Source: Enemella evansiae (GTDB lineage Bacteria > Actinomycetota > Actinomycetes > Propionibacteriales > Propionibacteriaceae). Taken from it: a stretch of DNA of 63,921 nt. The translations under genes and the position numbers were made by a program. Below the pieces are notes generated by a model. That model saw nothing but the letters and a program-made list of their open reading frames with translations. It ran no database searches and was not told the DNA's origin. The stretch lies in the NCBI RefSeq assembly GCF_002250705.1, contig NZ_NMVP01000011.1:1-63921 (forward strand). The letters run 5' to 3'. Of this stretch, positions 10,101 to 18,772 are shown piece by piece (the stretch's first letter is position 1; every line of letters starts with the position of its first letter).

Positions 10101-10244
10101 GGCGGCGGTCTTGCGGGTGGTGGGTGTCGGGGTCGGGGCGGCCGACGCGGGCGTGGCCAGGCCGGTGAGGACCAGTCCGAGCGCGACACCGGCCGCGGTG
10201 AGGGATGAGGTGAGGGATGGGGTGGGCGGGCACAACCGTTTCAT
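7191..10244 (-). CDS. secreted GH70-like alpha-glucan enzyme (non-permuted barrel) with C-terminal LGFP repeats
   Basis: This 1017-residue protein has a Sec signal peptide (residues 1-35, cleavage after TPASA). The catalytic part, about 50-745, is an alpha-amylase-type barrel closest in wording to glucansucrases: GYAVADRYDLGEF at 111-123, VDLVPNQ at 158-164 followed by REAVTATRTD, and YGDLYRTDGAYMAEKTPYFD near 616-635. The nucleophile is Asp426 in DGFRVDAA, the acid/base Glu459 in YLNYLET, and the third carboxylate Asp531 in FVSNHDQ. Region I comes before region II, so the barrel is in GH13 order, as in the GtfC/GtfD branch of GH70. Residues 750-1017 are five LGFP repeats of about 53 residues, a cell-wall-binding module. 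It probably transfers or cleaves alpha-glucosyl units outside the cell. The substrate is an inference. The ATG at 10244 has AGGGAGA upstream. Confidence 0.85.
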   Translation of the reverse strand: MKRLCPPTPSLTSSLTAAGVALGLVLTGLATPASAAPTPTPTTRKTAAPRADFTSYDDRVIFQSFSLFQPESADMYRTLGTRTAQLNKWGITDVWLPPAYRSFGMSRYQEGYAVADRYDLGEFDLDKDGRPDPTKYGTAGELKSLMTSLHGANLKGQVDLVPNQMMGLTGREAVTATRTDQNGNRYIADGRPTDFVNQIYLAYTKGGGPGQAKYGLIKEFNADHWNGTSLQQIGYGDTLKDANGKPYRVDQPNAADNNVPGWLDLSKGHNTVDGYLSSRDAYQIEGDNWRPYLINDPDFVKYAKSSCGFPDDAAVRTGSGSKSIWDCRDAFIDQSQDYAKNPDALPGTKYNYWGEEPTVDNSVTGIDWPDQIRFAGHDQINQGLPRSQEFLVGNDFDNARADVQAEQRNWMQFLLNNYDFDGFRVDAAAHYPTKILDMVAEETAKKFGNDTSQYLNYLETYDGGQRGYLDGSGNRQLAYDATLFFTMQDSVNRASQPLGNVWKFSDANKAGNRMSPGGDYRPNWSFVSNHDQEKNWINAQLLKDLGMREGGCSGGPLKCKSLNVSYNKAAEQQAISEWNADLAKPSSQKQISPKNVPAQYAIILTNKATTPTVFYGDLYRTDGAYMAEKTPYFDEIDALLKARKTYAKGEQKAYDFGTDTAASVRLGMGRESGLATVISTNPSVDKTIRIDMGGRDHANQAYRDVTDKNTQTLITDGQGFLTVPVKGSANTPEVSGYLGVWAPVDNTAVIATHGAIDAKWQQVKGIVGAPTSPENCYLVGGGCFQTFERASIYWSPSTGAQFVRGRIRDKWGQLGWEGGFYGYPTSDEFCGLRDGGCGQRFQNGLILWSPATDAHAVQGRILAAYADLGWENSKLGYPLQEEFCGLRDGGCVQRFQGGLIYWSRATDSRVVLGAIEQAYANQGWENGIGYPQVNEFCGLRDGGCGQHFQYGSIYWSPASGSWVVKGAIRDEYAARGWENGPLGYPVSNEQCDAGGCVQYYQRGRITWNLRDGARSWF

Positions 10245-10273
10245 GAGATCTCCCTGGGGGCGGGACACGGGGC

Positions 10274-10289
10274 ATGTCCCCGGGGACAT
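10274..10289. promoter_or_regulatory. perfect 16-bp palindrome upstream of the glucan enzyme gene
   Basis: ATGTCCCCGGGGACAT is a perfect palindrome 30 bases upstream of the enzyme's ATG and about 160 bases upstream of ribF. Its position in the leader or promoter suggests an operator for a dimeric regulator, for example a LacI- or TetR-type protein. No such regulator gene is next to it. Confidence 0.45.
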
Positions 10290-10406
10290 CTTCGACCACC
10301 GAGGCCCCCGGCCCCCGGCCATCGGAGCAATGGTTGCCATTTCGTGACCGTTCGTCGGGAACTCTCCGGGCCGCGGTCGTGCGCGCTCGGTCGTGCCCCG
10401 GGTCGC

Positions 10407-10412
10407 TAGCAT
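10407..10412 (+). promoter_or_regulatory. possible -10 element for ribF
   Basis: TAGCAT at 10407-10412 lies 37 bases before the ribF GTG and resembles actinobacterial -10 hexamers. No clear -35 is visible. ribF needs its own promoter because truB is 3.8 kb upstream. Confidence 0.35.
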
Positions 10413-10448
10413 CGATCCGGAGCATTCGGGCGGCAGTGAGGATCGGAC

Positions 10449-11369
10449 GTGGAGGACGAGGCGAGTGTCGTCGTCATCGGCAACTTCGACGGCGTACACC
10501 AGGGGCACCGGGCGGTCCTGCAGGCCGCCCGGCGGCTGGAGCCGGGGGCGCGGCTGGTCGCCGTGACCTTCTGGCCGCACCCGATGTCGGTCGTCCGCCC
10601 CGGCCAGGAACCGCTGCTGCTCTGCGACCTGGCGCACCGGATGGCGATGCTGCGCGAGGCCGGCGCCGATCAGGTGGAGGTGATCCGGTTCAGCCGCGAA
10701 CTGATGTCGACCACCCCGGAGGAGTTCGTGAAGCAGCGGCTGCTGCCGCTGCGCCCGGCCCGGGTGGTCGTCGGCCGCAACTTCCGCTTCGGGCACAAGG
10801 CCGCCGGCACCGTGGACACCCTGACCGAGATCGGCCGTGACCCGGACCACGGCTTCGAGGTGAGCGTGCTGGAGCTGCTGGACACCGAGCACCACACCAC
10901 CAGTTCCACCGAGGTACGCCGGCTGCTCGCCGAGGGCGACGTAGCGGCCGCGGCCCAGCACCTGGGCCGCCCGTTCGGGTTCAGCGGGGAGGTCGTGGTG
11001 GGCCACCAGCGCGGCCGAGAGCTCGGCTTCCCGACCGCGAATCTCCCGGTGCCCAAGGGGTTCCAGGCCCCGGCCGATGGGGTGTACGCGGGCTGGCTGC
11101 GGCGTACCGACGTCCCGGACGCACCCGCCTGGCCGGCCGCCATCTCGGTCGGTACCAATCCCACCTTCGACGACGTCCCGGAGACGGTGGTGGAGGCGTA
11201 CGTGCTGGATCGCGACGATCTGGAACTCTACGGCGTACCGGTGCGCGTCGACTTCGTGCAGCGGCTGCGTGGCAACGTGAAGTTCGAGGGCATCCCGCAG
11301 TTGATCGACCAGATCAGCGCCGACGTCGAGCAGACCCGCGAGGTGCTCAACGTCGGCGAGCGTCGGTAG
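10449..11369 (+). CDS. ribF: bifunctional riboflavin kinase / FAD synthetase
   Basis: RibF phosphorylates riboflavin to FMN and adenylylates FMN to FAD. The 306-residue protein begins with the nucleotidyltransferase domain, with GNFDGVHQGH at residues 11-20 and FWPHP near 40. A central RNFRFGHKAAG follows. The C-terminal flavokinase domain contains GRELGFPTANL and the later EAYVLDRDDLELYG. The GTG at 10449 is the only start that keeps the domain intact, and GTGAGG lies just upstream. ribF is normally downstream of truB; here it stands alone behind its own upstream region. Confidence 0.95.
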   Translation: MEDEASVVVIGNFDGVHQGHRAVLQAARRLEPGARLVAVTFWPHPMSVVRPGQEPLLLCDLAHRMAMLREAGADQVEVIRFSRELMSTTPEEFVKQRLLPLRPARVVVGRNFRFGHKAAGTVDTLTEIGRDPDHGFEVSVLELLDTEHHTTSSTEVRRLLAEGDVAAAAQHLGRPFGFSGEVVVGHQRGRELGFPTANLPVPKGFQAPADGVYAGWLRRTDVPDAPAWPAAISVGTNPTFDDVPETVVEAYVLDRDDLELYGVPVRVDFVQRLRGNVKFEGIPQLIDQISADVEQTREVLNVGERR

Positions 11370-11483
11370 CGCGCCCCCGCTCTGGAAGAGCACCAAGGAG
11401 AAATCCACGCGTTACCGGGTCTCGCCGTCGTCGATCCCGCGAGGATTTCGACGACTGCGATGAAGAGCGGGGATTGGGCGCGC
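11369..11483. other. nested inverted repeats between convergent ribF and azlD
   Basis: Outer arms at 11369-11383 and 11464-11483 share GCGCGCCC and CGCTCT complementarity with a small bulge. Inside them, GTCGTCGA (11427-11434) and TCGACGAC (11448-11455) form a second perfect stem. The two genes converge here, so this may be a large bidirectional terminator. A structured RNA is also possible. Confidence 0.45.
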
Positions 11484-11508
11484 GGGCGCGAGCCGACAGA
11501 AGAGAGCG

Positions 11509-11820
11509 TCAACCCCAGCCCAGAAGCCTGACGCCGGCGGCGGCCGCCGCGCCGAGGATGACCACCAGCAGGTACGGCGCGCGGAGCGCGAAGGCGATGA
11601 TCGCCACCACCAGCGCCGCGACCCGGGCGTCCAGGCGCAGCTGTTGGCCGTCGGCGAAGGTGTTCATGGTGACCAGCGAGGCCAGCAGCCCGATCGTCAT
11701 CACCCCGGCGACCCGGGTGATCTTCGGCGACTCCAGCCGCTCGGCCGGGATCAGATAGCCGGAACCCTTGATCGCGAAGGCGATCGCGCAGGCGCCGAGC
11801 ACCCACCACCACATCGTCAT
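11509..11820 (-). CDS. azlD: AzlD-family branched-chain amino acid exporter subunit
   Basis: This hydrophobic 103-residue protein has about three to four membrane segments and the AzlD pattern, including GSGYLIPAERLESPKITRVAGVMTIGL split over two helices and a C-terminal AALVVAIIAFALRAPYL. AzlD is the small partner of AzlC (compare BrnE/BrnF), which together export branched-chain amino acids or related compounds. It overlaps the azlC stop by four bases. The substrate is inferred from the family. Confidence 0.88.
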   Translation of the reverse strand: MTMWWWVLGACAIAFAIKGSGYLIPAERLESPKITRVAGVMTIGLLASLVTMNTFADGQQLRLDARVAALVVAIIAFALRAPYLLVVILGAAAAAGVRLLGWG

Positions 11821-12539
11821 CGTGAGGCACCCCCGACCTCGAAGTCGGGTTCCATGCCCTCATCGGCCGGGCCCCGGCCGAACCAGCCGACCAGGCCGGC
11901 GACCGCGGCGGCGACCAGGATCGGTACGCCCGGGGGCAGGAACGGCACGCAGACCGCGGTGACCACCGCGCAGAGCACCGCCACCGCGACCGGCTCGCGG
12001 CCCTTCAGCCGCGGCCAGAGCAGGCCGACGAACGCGGCCACCGCGGCGCCGTCCAGCCCCCACTGTTTCGGGTCACCCATCGCATTGCCGGCCAGGGCGC
12101 CGATCAGCGTGAAGGCGTTCCAGAGCAGGAAGACACCGATCCCGGCGGTCCAGAAGCCCCGGGCCTGCTCGGTGCGGCCCTGCTGACCGAGGGCGGTCGC
12201 GGTGGACTCGTCGATGGTCAGCTGCGCGGCGAGCGGCCGGCGCCAACCGCGCGGGGCCAGGGCGGCATTGATCTGCATCCCGTAGACCCCATTGCGGATG
12301 CCGAGCAGGCTGGCCGCGCCGAGCGCCGACAACCCGGTACCGCCGCCGGCCAGCACGCCGATGAACGCGAACTGCGAACCGCCGGTGAACATCAGCAGGC
12401 TGAGCGCCTGGGTCTGCCAGACGTTCAGCCCGGCGGCCACCGACAGCGCGCCGAAGGAGGCGCCGTAGAGACCGACGGCGATCGCGATCGAGACACCGGC
12501 GCGGAAGCCGGGAGAGCGGCGCAGCGGCTGCGCGGACAT
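11817..12539 (-). CDS. azlC: AzlC-family branched-chain amino acid exporter subunit
   Basis: This 240-residue protein has multiple transmembrane helices and the AzlC signature GVSIAIAVGLYGASFGALSV near the N-terminus, followed by FTGGSQFAFIGVL and the conserved segment around RNGVYGMQINAAL. AzlC is the large subunit of the AzlCD/BrnFE exporter. The start at 12539 (MSAQPLRRSPG) was preferred over 12554, which adds MEQVI. It is divergent from an XRE-cupin regulator starting at 12646, a common arrangement for a local repressor controlling azlCD. Confidence 0.9.
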   Translation of the reverse strand: MSAQPLRRSPGFRAGVSIAIAVGLYGASFGALSVAAGLNVWQTQALSLLMFTGGSQFAFIGVLAGGGTGLSALGAASLLGIRNGVYGMQINAALAPRGWRRPLAAQLTIDESTATALGQQGRTEQARGFWTAGIGVFLLWNAFTLIGALAGNAMGDPKQWGLDGAAVAAFVGLLWPRLKGREPVAVAVLCAVVTAVCVPFLPPGVPILVAAAVAGLVGWFGRGPADEGMEPDFEVGGASR

Positions 12540-12599
12540 GATCACCTGTTCCATCGCTCGTGTTCTCTATGGCGGACGAATGTTCTACAGTCTGAACGT

Positions 12600-12614
12600 C
12601 GAACCTAGTGTTCG
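12600..12614. promoter_or_regulatory. small palindrome in the azlC / XRE intergenic region
   Basis: CGAAC at 12600-12604 and GTTCG at 12610-12614 are inverted around a 5-base spacer. Further GTTC/GAAC words crowd this 106-base AT-richer region. It is a plausible operator for the adjacent regulator. It does not fit the actinobacterial LexA box, which has a 4-base spacer. Confidence 0.4.
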
Positions 12615-12645
12615 TCAAGAAGAACGATCGACTGATGGAGCGAAC

Positions 12646-13194
12646 ATGTCGGATGCGGTCCGGGCGGTGGCGGCCAATCTGCAACGCGAGCGCGCCCGGG
12701 CGGGCTGGTCGATCAGCGAACTCGGCCGCCGCGCCAATGTCGCCAAGTCCACCCTGTCCCAGCTCGAGGCGGGCAGCGGCAACCCGAGCGTGGAGACGCT
12801 CTGGGCGCTGGCGACCGCGCTCGGCATCCCGTTCGCCCGGCTGGTCGAACCGGCGACCAGCCGGGTCACCGTGGTCCGCGCGGGCGAGGGGCAGGCGTAC
12901 GCCTCAGGGGCCGGCGGCTATCTGGCGACGCTGCTCGCCACCGCCGCCCAGGACAGCCGCTGCGATCTCTACCGGCTCGAGGTCGCCGAGGGTGCCCGGC
13001 GCGAATCCGACCCGCATCCGCAGGGCACCGTCGAGCACCTGTTGTTGTGCAGCGGGTCGGCGCTGATCGGCCCGGCCGACGCCCCGGTGCTGCTCGGGCC
13101 GGGGGACTTCATCAGCTACCGCGGGGATGCCCCGCACGTCTTCGAGGGGCGGCCCGGGGGCGCGCTCGCCATGCTGGTCAGCGAGCAGCGGTAG
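12646..13194 (+). CDS. XRE-family regulator with C-terminal cupin domain
   Basis: This 182-residue protein has an N-terminal helix-turn-helix (residues about 10-65, with [20 protein letters not shown] and [17 protein letters not shown]). A cupin domain around residues 100-180 contains [14 protein letters not shown] and [22 protein letters not shown]-cupin proteins usually repress a divergent transporter or catabolic gene, with the cupin binding the effector. Divergent azlCD is the obvious target. The ATG at 12646 follows GGAG at a normal distance; earlier in-frame codons back to 12538 look like upstream read-through. Confidence 0.9.
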   Translation: MSDAVRAVAANLQRERARAGWSISELGRRANVAKSTLSQLEAGSGNPSVETLWALATALGIPFARLVEPATSRVTVVRAGEGQAYASGAGGYLATLLATAAQDSRCDLYRLEVAEGARRESDPHPQGTVEHLLLCSGSALIGPADAPVLLGPGDFISYRGDAPHVFEGRPGGALAMLVSEQR

Positions 13195-13205
13195 GCTTGT
13201 GCGCT

Positions 13206-14327
13206 GTGGCAGTTGACTTCGCATCCTCCCTGGCGACCCTCGATCACTCGCTGAGTTCGATCGAGAAGGTCGTCGACCCCGATTCCAAGGCCGAGGAGAT
13301 CGCCGACCTGGAGCGGCAGGTCGCCGCCCCCGACCTGTGGGACGACCAGGAGAACGCCCAGCGGGTCACCTCGCGGCTGTCCCACCTGCAGAACGAACTG
13401 AACCGGGTCTCCGCGCTGCGCGCCCGACTCGACGACCTCGGCGTACTGGTCGAACTCGGTACCGAGGAGAACGACGCCGATTCGCTGGCCGAGGCCGAAC
13501 GCGAGCTCGGCAAGCTGACCAAGGACATCGAGGCGCTCGAGGTGCGCACCCTGCTGTCGGGGGAGTACGACGAGCGGGAGGCCGTGGTCACCATCCGCGC
13601 CGAGGCCGGCGGGGTGGACGCCTCGGACTTCGCCGAGAAGCTGCTGCGGATGTACCTGCGCTGGGCGGAGCGGCACGGTTACCCGACCGAGGTCTACGAC
13701 ATCTCCTACGCCGAAGAGGCCGGCATCAAGTCGGCCACCTTCACCGTCAAGGCCCCCTTCGCGTACGGCACGCTGTCGGTCGAGCAGGGCACCCACCGGC
13801 TGGTGCGGATCTCGCCCTTCGACAACCAGGGCCGCCGGCAGACCTCCTTCGCCGGCGTCGACGTGCTGCCGGTCACCGAGGAGGCCGACCACATCGACAT
13901 CCCCGAGGCCGACCTGCGGATCGATGTGTTCCGCTCCTCCGGCCCCGGCGGGCAGTCGGTGAACACCACCGACTCCGCGGTCCGGATCACCCACCTGCCG
14001 ACCGGTGTCGTGGTCTCCTGCCAGAACGAGAAGTCCCAGCTGCAGAACAAGGTCGCCGCGATGCGGGTGCTGCAGTCTCGGCTGCTGGAGAAGGCCCGCG
14101 AGGAGCGCGAGGCCGAGCTGAACGCGCTGAAGTCCGAGGGCGCCGGCTCCTGGGGTGCGCAGATGCGCTCCTATGTGCTGCATCCCTATCAGATGGTGAA
14201 GGACCTGCGTACCGAACAGGAGACCGGCAACACCGACGCGGTCTTCGACGGCGAGATCGACCCGTTCATCGATGCCGGCATCCGCTGGCGCAAGCGCACC
14301 GAGACCGAGGCCGAGGCGAACGCATAG
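13206..14327 (+). CDS. prfB: peptide chain release factor 2
   Basis: RF2 recognises UGA and UAA and triggers peptide release. The 373-residue protein carries the tripeptide-like anticodon SPF at residues 203-205 and the catalytic GGQ at 248-250. It has a helical N-terminal domain and the conserved segment [16 protein letters not shown] near the C-terminus. The reading frame is continuous, so the autoregulatory +1 frameshift found in many prfB genes is absent. The GTG at 13206 is 11 bases after the XRE gene's stop. ftsE and ftsX follow, the usual actinobacterial order. Confidence 0.97.
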   Translation: MAVDFASSLATLDHSLSSIEKVVDPDSKAEEIADLERQVAAPDLWDDQENAQRVTSRLSHLQNELNRVSALRARLDDLGVLVELGTEENDADSLAEAERELGKLTKDIEALEVRTLLSGEYDEREAVVTIRAEAGGVDASDFAEKLLRMYLRWAERHGYPTEVYDISYAEEAGIKSATFTVKAPFAYGTLSVEQGTHRLVRISPFDNQGRRQTSFAGVDVLPVTEEADHIDIPEADLRIDVFRSSGPGGQSVNTTDSAVRITHLPTGVVVSCQNEKSQLQNKVAAMRVLQSRLLEKAREEREAELNALKSEGAGSWGAQMRSYVLHPYQMVKDLRTEQETGNTDAVFDGEIDPFIDAGIRWRKRTETEAEANA

Positions 14328-14350
14328 GCCCAGCGGGGAGGCCTGATTCA

Positions 14351-14367
14351 CAGGCGCCACGCGCCTG
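14351..14367 (+). terminator. short hairpin after prfB
   Basis: CAGGCGC (14351-14357) and GCGCCTG (14361-14367) form a 7-bp stem with a 3-base loop, 24 bases past the prfB stop. A second weaker pair, AAGAT (14368-14372) with ATCTT (14382-14386), follows. TAAACT at 14397-14402 may be the -10 element of ftsE. Confidence 0.5.
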
Positions 14368-14484
14368 AAGATCCCAAGAAAATCTTTGTCGGATCCTAAA
14401 CTCGCTGGCGGCCGTTCCCCTGCGCAGCCCGTTGCGGGGCGTGCCCGAAAGGGCATGTAGTCGACCGCGGCCGGAGCAGATGCC

Positions 14485-15171
<687 letters not shown>

Positions 15172-15225
15172 GCACCAGGACCGACACCACCCCGCACGCC
15201 GTGAGCCACCAAGAGGAAAGCTGAG

Positions 15226-16128
15226 ATGCGCCACACCTTCGCCGAGACCTGGTCCGGGCTCCGCCGCAACCTGACGATGACGATCGCGGTGATCGTCACC
15301 ATGTGGGTCTCCCTGTCGCTGTTCGGGGCCGGGCTGCTGGCCAATCAGCAGGTCGACCTGATGAAGGGCCGCTGGTACGACAAGATCGAGATCTCGGTCT
15401 TCCTCTGCACCAAGGACACCCGCGGCGACAACTGCGACCCCGGCCAGGAGGTGACCCAGCCCCAGAAGGACCAGATCCAGCAGACGCTGCAGGCCAATCC
15501 CGAGGTCGCCGAGGTCTTCTTCGAGTCCAAGCCGATGGCCTTCGAGGAGTTCCGCAAGGCCTATGAGGGCAGCCCGATCCAGGACTCGCTGACCGTCGAC
15601 CAGATGCAGGAGTCCTTCCGGGTCAAGCTGAAGAACCCCGAGCAGTACCAGGGCGTGGTGTCGGCGGTCGCCGGGCTGCCGGGGGTGCAGGCGGTGCAGG
15701 ACCTGCACAAGGTGCTCGACCGATTGTTCCAGTGGCTCGGGCTGCTGCAGTGGGGGACGATCATCGCCTCCGGGCTGTTGCTGCTGGCGGCGGCCCTGCA
15801 GATCGGCAACACGATCCGGATGGCCGCCTTCGCCCGCAGACGCGAGATAGGGATCATGCGGCTGGTCGGTGCCAGCAACCTCTACATCATGCTCCCGTTC
15901 CTGCTCGAATCGCTGATCGCGGGCATCATCGGAGCGGGTCTTGCTTGCGCAACATTGGCCGCAGGCGTTTACTTCATCATCATCAGAAAAGCTGAAGTCT
16001 TGATCGAGGCTTCACCCTGGATTGGCTGGCCACAAGCGGGTCTGGCGATGGCAGGGGTTGCCATAGTGGGAATTCTGCTGTCCATAATTCCCACGCTCAT
16101 CGCCACCCGGCGGTACCTGAGAGTTTGA
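15226..16128 (+). CDS. ftsX: cell division protein FtsX
   Basis: FtsX is the membrane partner of FtsE. The 300-residue protein has an N-terminal cytoplasmic stretch, a first membrane helix near residues 22-45 and an extracellular loop with a Cys pair (FLCTKDTRGDNCD). Three further helices lie near 175-200, 220-245 and 265-290. The extracellular loop is where FtsX touches hydrolases or their activators, and the next gene encodes such a protein. From about 15930 to the stop the codon use changes sharply (AGA, ATA, GCT, TCA, TTG), unlike the rest of the gene. The reading frame is intact. Confidence 0.95.
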   Translation: MRHTFAETWSGLRRNLTMTIAVIVTMWVSLSLFGAGLLANQQVDLMKGRWYDKIEISVFLCTKDTRGDNCDPGQEVTQPQKDQIQQTLQANPEVAEVFFESKPMAFEEFRKAYEGSPIQDSLTVDQMQESFRVKLKNPEQYQGVVSAVAGLPGVQAVQDLHKVLDRLFQWLGLLQWGTIIASGLLLLAAALQIGNTIRMAAFARRREIGIMRLVGASNLYIMLPFLLESLIAGIIGAGLACATLAAGVYFIIIRKAEVLIEASPWIGWPQAGLAMAGVAIVGILLSIIPTLIATRRYLRV

Positions 16129-16169
16129 CCTGACCGGGCGGTACGCCCACAACCGATTGGGGACCAGCA

Positions 16170-17666
16170 GTGACACGGGATCTTCCCCCCGCCTTCGATG
16201 GCGGACCCGTCGACCGCGGCACCACCACCGCCCGCCGATCGCGGAGCGCGTGCGCTCGCGGCGTACGCCTCGGCGTCAGCGCCCTGGCGGTCGCGGCCCT
16301 CGGGTTCAGCACGCTGCTGCCCACCGCGTACGCCGATGACCCCTTGAACGATCAGCGCGACCGGGTCAACCAGCAGATCACCAGCACCAGCGGCCAGGTC
16401 AGCGAATCGAGCCGGGCACTGAGCGACGCCACCGCCCGCCTGGTCCAGTCCCAGCAGCAGCTGACCGATGCCCGCAACCAGCTCGCCGACACCCAGCGCC
16501 AGCTCGGTGCGGCGAAGAAGGCCGACGAGGACTCCGCCAAGCGGCTCTCCCAGGCCCAGGACGAGCTGGAGAAGGCCAAGGCCGCGGTGGCCGAGGGGCA
16601 GCGCAACGTCGACGCCCAGCAGGTCGAGGTCGGCCAGGTGGCGCGGACCCAGTACCAGCAGCGCACCGGCTTGGTCGGCATCGGGATGCTGGTCTCCGGC
16701 GAGGACACCGGTGACGTCTCCAACCGGGTGCAGTGGTCGACAACGGTGTTCGACTCGACCCAGGCCGAGATGGACAAGCTCAAGGAGATCCAGACCCAGC
16801 TCACCGCCGCCAAGGACAAGCAGGACGGCATCGAGAAGCAGATGGCGCAGGAGCGGGCCGCTGCCGCGACCAACCTGAGCCAGATCACCCAGCTGGAGTC
16901 CACCGCGCGGCAGCAGGAGCAGGCCGTGGCCGCGCTGGTCACCAGCAACGGCGAGGCCGAGACCGCGGCCCGCAACCAGCTCGCCGCCGACCAGCAGCAG
17001 CTCGAGGGCCTGAACGCCGAGCGGGCCCAGGTCGAGCAGCGGATCGCCGAGCGGATCGTGCAGCAGAAGGCCGAGGAGGCGCGCAAGGCGGAGGAGGCCC
17101 GCAAGGCCCGCGAGGCCGCTGCCGCCAAGGCCCGTGCCGATGCCGCCGCCGCGAAGGCACGCGCCGACGCCGCGGCCGCCCAGGCGAAGTCGGCCCCGAA
17201 GGCCGCAGCCGCGCCCAAGGCCGGTGCCGCCGCGGCCCCGGTGCAGAACGCCACCGCGCAGACCGCCGGCAGCGGATTCATCTACCCGACCGACACCACG
17301 ATCACCTCGGCGTTCGGGATGCGACTGCACCCGATCACCAAGATCTACAAGCTGCACGACGGCACCGACTTCGCCGCCCAGTGCAACGCCCCGCTGCGGG
17401 CCCCGGCCGATGGTGTGGTCACCGAGAAGTACTTCAACTCCGCCTACGGCAACCGGTTGATGATCGACCACGGCAAGGTCGGCGGCAAGTTCGTCACCAC
17501 CGGCTACAACCACGCGAACTCCTACACCGTGAGCGTGGGGCAGCGGGTCACCAAGGGCCAGATCATCGGGTACGCCGGCACCACCGGCCTGTCGACCGGC
17601 TGCCACCTGCACCTGATGACCTGGATGGATGGCGAGCTGAGCAACCCCGGGGTCCTCTTCAACTGA
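16170..17666 (+). CDS. secreted coiled-coil M23 peptidase (murein hydrolase of the EnvC/PcsB type)
   Basis: This 498-residue protein has a signal or anchor segment at residues 30-52, then a long Gln/Ala/Lys-rich coiled coil (about 55-310). An Ala/Lys/Pro linker follows (about 311-370), and then a C-terminal M23 (LytM) domain. The zinc ligands are present: His396 and Asp400 in HDGTD, and His479 and His481 in CHLHLM. The domain should therefore be an active endopeptidase rather than a degenerate activator. Coiled-coil M23 proteins are known partners of FtsEX, which opens them by ATP hydrolysis. Placement 41 bases downstream of ftsX supports that pairing. The GTG at 16170 gives a twin-arginine-free, basic N-terminus. 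Confidence 0.92.
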   Translation: MTRDLPPAFDGGPVDRGTTTARRSRSACARGVRLGVSALAVAALGFSTLLPTAYADDPLNDQRDRVNQQITSTSGQVSESSRALSDATARLVQSQQQLTDARNQLADTQRQLGAAKKADEDSAKRLSQAQDELEKAKAAVAEGQRNVDAQQVEVGQVARTQYQQRTGLVGIGMLVSGEDTGDVSNRVQWSTTVFDSTQAEMDKLKEIQTQLTAAKDKQDGIEKQMAQERAAAATNLSQITQLESTARQQEQAVAALVTSNGEAETAARNQLAADQQQLEGLNAERAQVEQRIAERIVQQKAEEARKAEEARKAREAAAAKARADAAAAKARADAAAAQAKSAPKAAAAPKAGAAAAPVQNATAQTAGSGFIYPTDTTITSAFGMRLHPITKIYKLHDGTDFAAQCNAPLRAPADGVVTEKYFNSAYGNRLMIDHGKVGGKFVTTGYNHANSYTVSVGQRVTKGQIIGYAGTTGLSTGCHLHLMTWMDGELSNPGVLFN

Positions 17667-17763
17667 GCCGGCGCGCGGGCCCGCTGCGGAAATGCCGCGC
17701 GGCTGGGGCGTACCTCTTGGTAGGCTGGGGCGGTTGTCCACGGCGAGTGTGAAGGGGAGTGCG

Positions 17764-18237
17764 ATGGCCAAGAAGCAGACCGGTCGGTCCATGGTCGCCC
17801 AGAACAAGAAGGCCCGCCACGACTACAACATCCACGACACCTTCGAGGCCGGGATGGTGCTCACCGGGACCGAGGTGAAGTCGCTGCGTCAGGGCCGGGC
17901 GTCGCTGGTCGACGCGTTCGCCACCATCGACGACGGGGAGGTCTGGCTGCGCCAGGCACACATCCCCGAATACAGCCACGGCACCTGGACCAACCACACC
18001 GCCCGCCGGACCCGCAAGCTGCTGCTGCACCGCCGCGAGATCGACCGGCTGGAACGCAAGCTGAGCGACGCCGGCAGCACCCTGGTCCCGTTGGCGATCT
18101 ATTTCAACGACGGGTACGCCAAGGTCGAGATCGCGCTCGCCAGCGGCAAGCGTGAGTATGACAAGCGGCAGACGCTGCGCCGCCGGGACGCCGACCGCGA
18201 GGCCGAGCGCGCCCTGGCCGACCGGCAGCGCCGCTGA
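17764..18237 (+). CDS. smpB: SsrA-binding protein
   Basis: SmpB binds tmRNA and escorts it to stalled ribosomes. The 157-residue protein has the family start with [20 protein letters not shown], then [20 protein letters not shown] near residues 39-58 and [23 protein letters not shown] near the C-terminus (quoted segments are partly overlapping family blocks). A basic tail ends in DRQRR, which enters the mRNA channel. The ATG at 17764 follows GGGGAG. Its RNA partner ssrA is 6.6 kb downstream, whereas the two are often close. Confidence 0.97.
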   Translation: MAKKQTGRSMVAQNKKARHDYNIHDTFEAGMVLTGTEVKSLRQGRASLVDAFATIDDGEVWLRQAHIPEYSHGTWTNHTARRTRKLLLHRREIDRLERKLSDAGSTLVPLAIYFNDGYAKVEIALASGKREYDKRQTLRRRDADREAERALADRQRR

Positions 18238-18247
18238 CGCGCGCAGG

Positions 18248-18772
18248 TCAGTCGAATAACCACCGGCCGGTCTGGCCGATGGTCGCACGGAAGAGCACGA
18301 ACCGCCCGAGCGGATGCGCGGCGCGCCAGTCCTCGAGCTCGCGGTCCACGTAGGTGACTTCCAAGGAGAGGTGGGTGGCGCCGTGGCTCGGGTTCTCGCG
18401 GATCGCTGGCATCGCGCTGGCACCCAGGAGCCGCTCCATCGCCTCCGGTGGTCGCGACGATTCGAGGGCGCGACCCTCAGCCCAACTCATGGACTCGCCC
18501 GGATGTGGGGGCGTGCCGACATAGCTGGGTTCTTCCTGGTTCTGGGCGAAGGCAGCGCTCGATACGGTGAACTGGTGACCGTCCCATGATCCGGCGACAT
18601 CCAGTCGACGCCCCGTGAGCGCCAACTCGTGGGCCTGGTCGGGGACGTTCACCGGGACTTTGACCAGGTAGGAGCACGGGGTCGTCTTCCGCGGAACGAA
18701 CAGATCCTGGCGCAGGTCGATCCAACCGCGCCCATGCCAGACCTGCTCATCCCCAGCTGCCGACACCGCCAC
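18248..18772 (-). CDS. hypothetical protein, about 174 residues
   Basis: I do not recognise this protein. It is soluble, rich in Trp/Arg, and contains VWHGRGWIDLRQDLFVPRK near the start and LSLEVTYVDRELEDWRAA near the end. The GTG at 18772 was chosen because AAGGAGG lies five bases upstream; the frame stays open to 18844 but then overlaps the neighbour heavily. With this start it overlaps the end of the upstream secreted-protein gene by 26 bases, so the pair is probably one operon. Lower GC and mixed codon use suggest recent arrival. It converges with smpB. Confidence 0.55.
   Translation of the reverse strand: MAVSAAGDEQVWHGRGWIDLRQDLFVPRKTTPCSYLVKVPVNVPDQAHELALTGRRLDVAGSWDGHQFTVSSAAFAQNQEEPSYVGTPPHPGESMSWAEGRALESSRPPEAMERLLGASAMPAIRENPSHGATHLSLEVTYVDRELEDWRAAHPLGRFVLFRATIGQTGRWLFD

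Noticed and set aside
10245..11408. An upstream in-frame extension of the glucan enzyme over ribF
   Set aside because: The extension is antisense to ribF. A proper ribosome binding site and signal peptide start at 10244.
12600..12614. LexA (SOS) box upstream of the XRE gene
   Set aside because: The arms are GAAC/GTTC but the spacer is five bases, not the four of the actinobacterial consensus.
13206..13290. Programmed +1 frameshift in prfB
   Set aside because: The frame is continuous from the GTG; no in-frame TGA or slippery CTT-TGA is present near codon 25.
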